From contig JAQIWT010000105.1 of assembly GCA_034696485.1 (NCBI GenBank), positions 1 through 35,768 of the forward strand: a DNA stretch of 35,768 nucleotides. Direction: 5' to 3'. The notes under the pieces are model-generated. The model was not told where the DNA came from. It saw only the letters and a program-made list of their open reading frames with translations, and did no database searches. The position numbers and the translations under genes are program-made. Origin of the DNA: Isohypsibius dastychi (taxonomy: Eukaryota > Tardigrada > Eutardigrada > Parachela > Isohypsibiidae). The first letter of the stretch is position 1; each line of letters opens with the position of its first letter. Shown here one piece after another: positions 32,901 through 35,768 of the stretch.

Positions 32901-35662
32901 CAGTACTTCCCGAATATATCTTCAAACTTGACTCATATTCGTATTAATTGCCATGCTTGAAATTCATTGTTGGTGTCATGTTGGTATGCTGATACGTCCT
33001 TTTATCTTCGTATGTTTTTGACTTTATCACGCCAGCATGTTATTCCGATGATTTAAGGTGGAGGTTTTTCAATTTGCTTTCCGAAATACTGTGCTTCGAG
33101 TAGGTTTTATTTTGAAATCATGACATGACTAGATGGCGCCACCGTATATGATTGATCTGGGAATGGTGTTGTTCAGATAGCGTGGGTGCTTCGGATTTTG
33201 AAGAACTGCTGTTCATGTCAATGAAAAATTTGGCAGCGTTCTAATTTGCATTCTACTTATTTTTATCAATGAAAGCATTTGTTGGCTCATGACCATAAAT
33301 TTCTTCAACTTGAGGCTAAGCTGTGTGTTAGTGTATCTGTTTTGTTTTAAATTATTTTTGATACTGTTGAAAACATTGGAAAAGGTATGTTTCTGAAAGA
33401 CGGCAATATCGATCAGGTGCCCGTGTTGATTTTCATCGATTTCTTGGGTTTTATGTCAGCCGTGTGAATATGGATTATTGAATGGGCTGTTTTCTTTTTG
33501 ACATATGTTTCATAAGTTGTTTGGATTTTTATTAGCGCTTTACACAGCGTGCGATAATATTGCATCGTAAAGTGAACAGTTTTATGGCGAGTCATTTTCA
33601 CCGGTGCTGAATCAATTGCGCGGTTTAGCATTTTCGGTCCATTAATCAAACTGAATCTGTATTCAAGAACGTCTAAAATAACCCACTTTGTAGTTGAGAA
33701 AATGTTTTGAGATTGAGATGGATGGGCGAACAAGCAATGTAAGGTAGCACGAAATGGTGATCGCTTAACAAGCAAGAGGAAGTAAAACTTGACAAAATGA
33801 CATTTAAAAGGGTGTTTGCATCCGCCTCCTTTATATTCTCATTCCATCTCTCTTCATCACAAATTTCAATTTTTCAGATGGTTTCGGCTCGAGCTCCACA
33901 ACATCGCTTCCCGTGATACCCCACTCGGCATCCGGTAGTCAATCGGGAGATGCAACGCCCCCGGTAATTACAACGCAGCCAACTCAAAAGAGGCGGAACA
34001 CTTTCAAAAAATGGCTGACAAATCCCGTGCGAAAGCTCTCACAAAATCGCATCGAAACGGGATCATCATCGGCGAGCAAACAGATATTGCCCCTGACCTC
34101 CTCCTCCTCCCTATCAGTTCCTATTGGCGGGGCGGGTAGTCAGGGCGCAAAAAAGACGCTGCCGCCGACTTCCGTCCCGCCATCAGCCACAGCGTCATCC
34201 CGTGTAAAGTCCCTCTTCCACTCGCAATCGCAAACGCAGTCCTCCTCACCTCCCGACGACATTCGTCGCGCGTCAGCACCTCCACTTGCTCAACAAGAGG
34301 ACTTGCAGCCAGAAGATGATCATATCAATCTAGCCAATAAATCCAGTGCCAACGCTTCCGTCGATGGGGCTGGTGTTGTAAATGAGCCGACAAATGCCAT
34401 TACCAATGATAACTGCTATGACAATTCCGGCCTCATACCCCCCGATTTGCCTCCGGAAATGCTCCCGTTGAATTTTCAACCTGCTCCACCAGGCCGAACC
34501 CTTTCACCAACATCGCTCACTTCCTCAACGCCGCCACCGCTGCCGCCTGCCATCATCAGTAATCATCTCCAAGCGGAATCGATCCAAACCGAATTAGAAC
34601 GGCTGTCTCTGGTAAGTTCCGTACTGGAAATTATGATACCTGGATCGGCTTGTTGATTATGTTATTCCAGGGCATGTCGGCTGCTAAGGAGGCTTCTTCA
34701 TCCTCATCTGTGATTTTGCCAGCTGATTGCGATAACAAATCAGCTGTCGTCTCGAATCAAACTCCCGGTATAATGCCCACTTCGCCAACTTCGACGACGA
34801 CGGCTAACAATGACTCGAAGGAAGCTCATGACGAACTGGCGTTGAATAACCATCCTGAAAACAAATCTATTGAGGAATCTGAGCCGGTTCTGGAAGAAGT
34901 GCCAGTGGATCCTATTGCAAGAGCCATCACCATGAGAGAGTGAGTCTTTTTTAATGCCGATCTGGTGTAACCTAGTCTGTTTTTTTGATATAATGTTTTG
35001 AAGGGCACTTGTTTTGTTTATTTCGAAATTTGACCCCTTAAAAGCGACGAAGCTGAAAAATTGTCTGCTGTTTTTTGATATCTGTCATATTGGAATTTTT
35101 CACACCGAAAATCGATTTTTTGTAGGGGAGAATTCTGTACCTTCCAATTCTTTTTGATAATAGATTTAAGAGGATCGATTTGGCGCTGAAAATTGGATTA
35201 TTGTTTTATAACCACTTGAACATCTAATTACTGTTTTTGCGTTCCTGCCTGAATATTTCCATAAGCATAAAACCCGTCATAAACGGGGCGATTTCTACCT
35301 GGTAAAATGAGCCTGATATCCGGTTGCAAGCAGAAATTGTATTTACATACATAGTATCACGATCAGTGCCACAATCATGACGCGACCTCAAATTAGCTAG
35401 TTGAATTTATCCTTTTCAAAAACTGTTAACTGGGCAGGGGGTGTTAACGATCCTGCCAAATTCCGCTGACATATTGCGTCCTTTTTTGCAGTTACGTTCT
35501 CCGAGAGCTCGTTGACACGGAAAGAGACTACGTCAAAGATTTGGGATTGATTTGTGAAGGATATATTGCGTGTATGCACGAGAATCCCCTGCCGGACGAC
35601 ATGAATGGGCGGGAGAAGATAATTTTCGGCAATGTGAACCAAATTCATGTATTCCATCGCGA
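20921..35662 (+). CDS. TRIO: Trio/Kalirin-type dual Rho guanine nucleotide exchange factor (3' truncated)
   Basis: Activates Rac/RhoG through GEF1 and Rho through GEF2 in axon guidance and cell migration (family knowledge; C. elegans UNC-73). Coding exons: 20921-20948, 21414-21461, 21532-21649, 21706-21898, 21954-22493, 22551-22673, 22730-22921, 22977-23111, 23435-23659, 23712-23831, 24176-24379, 24438-24607, 24716-25532, 25598-25744, 25800-25914, 25973-26211, 26293-26600, 26653-26719, 26773-26888, 26946-27024, 27083-27172, 27232-27444, 27500-27688, 27745-28167, 31437-31590, 31654-31794, 33878-34611, 34671-34939, 35492-35662. Phases agree throughout; about 2122 residues. Domains: CRAL-TRIO/Sec14 (about 10-160), spectrin-repeat array (about 170-1200), DH1 (1241-1429, with [13 protein letters not shown] and [10 protein letters not shown]), PH1 (about 1430-1575), SH3 (1634-1712), Ser/Pro-rich linker, start of DH2 (from 2066, [18 protein letters not shown]). 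The first exon (MGSMGNGNH) is inferred from phase and a strong donor; the rest is secure. Confidence 0.93.
20949..21413 (+). other. TRIO: First coding-region intron of Trio (465 nt)
   Basis: Borders CATG|GTGAGT and aattttttgcag. An extra acceptor-like tgttgttggcag ends near 21134, so an alternative 5' exon is possible, but I see no coding signal that fits. Confidence 0.5.
23112..23434 (+). other. TRIO: Trio intron within the spectrin-repeat region (323 nt)
   Basis: Lies between FTD and [13 protein letters not shown]. Donor GAT|GTAAGT, acceptor tttgtttcaag. No gene inside. Confidence 0.85.
23832..24175 (+). other. TRIO: Trio intron within the spectrin-repeat region (344 nt)
   Basis: Lies between KFEAVCD and [10 protein letters not shown]. 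Donor GAT|GTAAGT, acceptor tcactttgcag. A 168-codon antisense open frame crosses it and the next exon but is treated as chance. Confidence 0.85.
28168..31436 (+). other. TRIO: Long Trio intron between PH1 and SH3 (3269 nt)
   Basis: Donor GAG|GTAAGA, acceptor gctctttcgcag. This is the largest intron in the window and separates the GEF1 module from the SH3-GEF2 module. Reading through the donor adds 13 codons ([13 protein letters not shown]) and then TGA at 28207-28209; an AATAAA lies at 28980-28985. A TATA-like element with a short ATG exon is at 30471-30565. No other gene is recognisable; ORFs are short and unrelated to known families. Confidence 0.7.
30471..30565 (+). promoter_or_regulatory. 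TRIO: Candidate internal promoter and alternative first exon of Trio
   Basis: TATTTAAA at 30472-30479 lies 28 nt upstream of an initiator-like GCAGTC (A at 30500). Further down, ATG at 30547 opens MVIFSS and ends at the donor CAG|GTAAAT (30565/30566). Its phase matches the exons at 31654 and 33878 but not the SH3 exon at 31437. Inferred from sequence only. Confidence 0.25.
31795..33877 (+). other. TRIO: Long Trio intron after the SH3 domain (2083 nt)
   Basis: Donor CATG|GTAAGT, acceptor caatttttcag. Contains a 14-bp perfect tandem duplication at 32847-32874 and a TATA-like catttaaaag at 33801-33810, about 70 nt upstream of the next exon. No gene recognised. Confidence 0.75.
32847..32874. repeat. 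14-bp tandem duplication
   Basis: AATCTTGAACTCCA occurs twice head to tail with no mismatch, inside a Trio intron. Confidence 0.85.
34940..35491 (+). other. TRIO: Trio intron before the second DH domain (552 nt)
   Basis: Donor GAGA|GTGAGT, acceptor tccttttttgcag; splits the Asp codon that precedes [12 protein letters not shown]. Nothing recognisable inside. Confidence 0.85.
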
Positions 35663-35768
35663 GTAAGTCGGATTAATTAATTTTTTGCGACCATTATGCA
35701 GTCTGGGGTCTTTTAAGCTTGTGGCGAAATGTGCAGTCTGGCATAGGAAACCGTATGTCTCATGGCAT
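35663..35768 (+). other. TRIO: Start of the next Trio intron (window end)
   Basis: Begins at donor CGCGA|GTAAGT after the exon encoding NQIHVFHR. The rest of DH2, PH2 and any later domains lie beyond the window. Confidence 0.85.

Noticed and set aside
33801-33845. TATA-like catttaaaag with an initiator-like TCATTCC upstream of Trio exon 33878
   Set aside because: The spacing of nearly 40 nt is too long for a standard TATA-Inr pair, and the T-rich sequence is better explained as the polypyrimidine tract.
1-35768. CRISPR arrays, rRNA, tRNA, transposons, viral genes
   Set aside because: No repeat-spacer pattern, no tRNA box pairs, no transposase, integrase or reverse-transcriptase motifs seen on either strand.

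Overview
This is a gene-dense stretch of a metazoan nuclear genome. The genes are interrupted by spliceosomal introns with GT-AG borders, mostly 50-80 nt, plus a few of 0.5-3.3 kb. Six protein-coding genes could be assembled exon by exon, and reading frame and splice phase are consistent across every junction. The organism is an invertebrate with a compact genome. A class IX myosin, which as I recall Drosophila lacks, argues against a fly. A nematode, tardigrade, crustacean or similar small invertebrate would all fit, and the sequence alone does not let me choose.

Layout. (1) 1-545 (+): last two coding exons of a protein-tyrosine sulfotransferase (TPST), with its poly(A) signal at 755-760. 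(2) 546-4380: non-coding flank with no recognisable gene, though it holds one unexplained antisense open frame. (3) 4381-14325 (+): a complete class IX myosin (RA domain, motor, three IQ motifs, long tail, C1, RhoGAP), 21 coding exons, 1951 aa. (4) 14605-15169 (-): prefoldin subunit 6, four exons, 131 aa, tail-to-tail with the myosin. (5) 15667-16176 (+): translation initiation factor eIF1, two coding exons, 112 aa, head-to-head with prefoldin 6. (6) 16558-19330 (-): chromatin assembly factor 1 large subunit (CHAF1A/p150), 11 exons, 726 aa, tail-to-tail with eIF1. (7) 20921-35662 (+, runs off the window): a Trio/Kalirin dual Rho-GEF with Sec14 domain, spectrin repeats, DH1-PH1, SH3 and the start of DH2; 29 exons give about 2122 residues in view.

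The genes do not form one pathway. The two large ones both act on Rho-family GTPases: Myo9 carries a RhoGAP that switches Rho off, and Trio carries Rac/Rho GEF domains that switch them on. The three small ones are housekeeping genes (protein folding, translation, chromatin) arranged head-to-head or tail-to-tail, so they probably share promoter and 3'-end sequence.

I found no previously undescribed system. The observations most worth a second look are a frame-neutral 60-nt GC-AG intron inside the myosin motor, a possible internal promoter and alternative first exon inside a 3.3-kb Trio intron, two unusually strong inverted repeats (one beside a perfect CRE) in the CHAF1A-Trio divergent promoter, and an SH3 domain that has lost its signature tryptophan.
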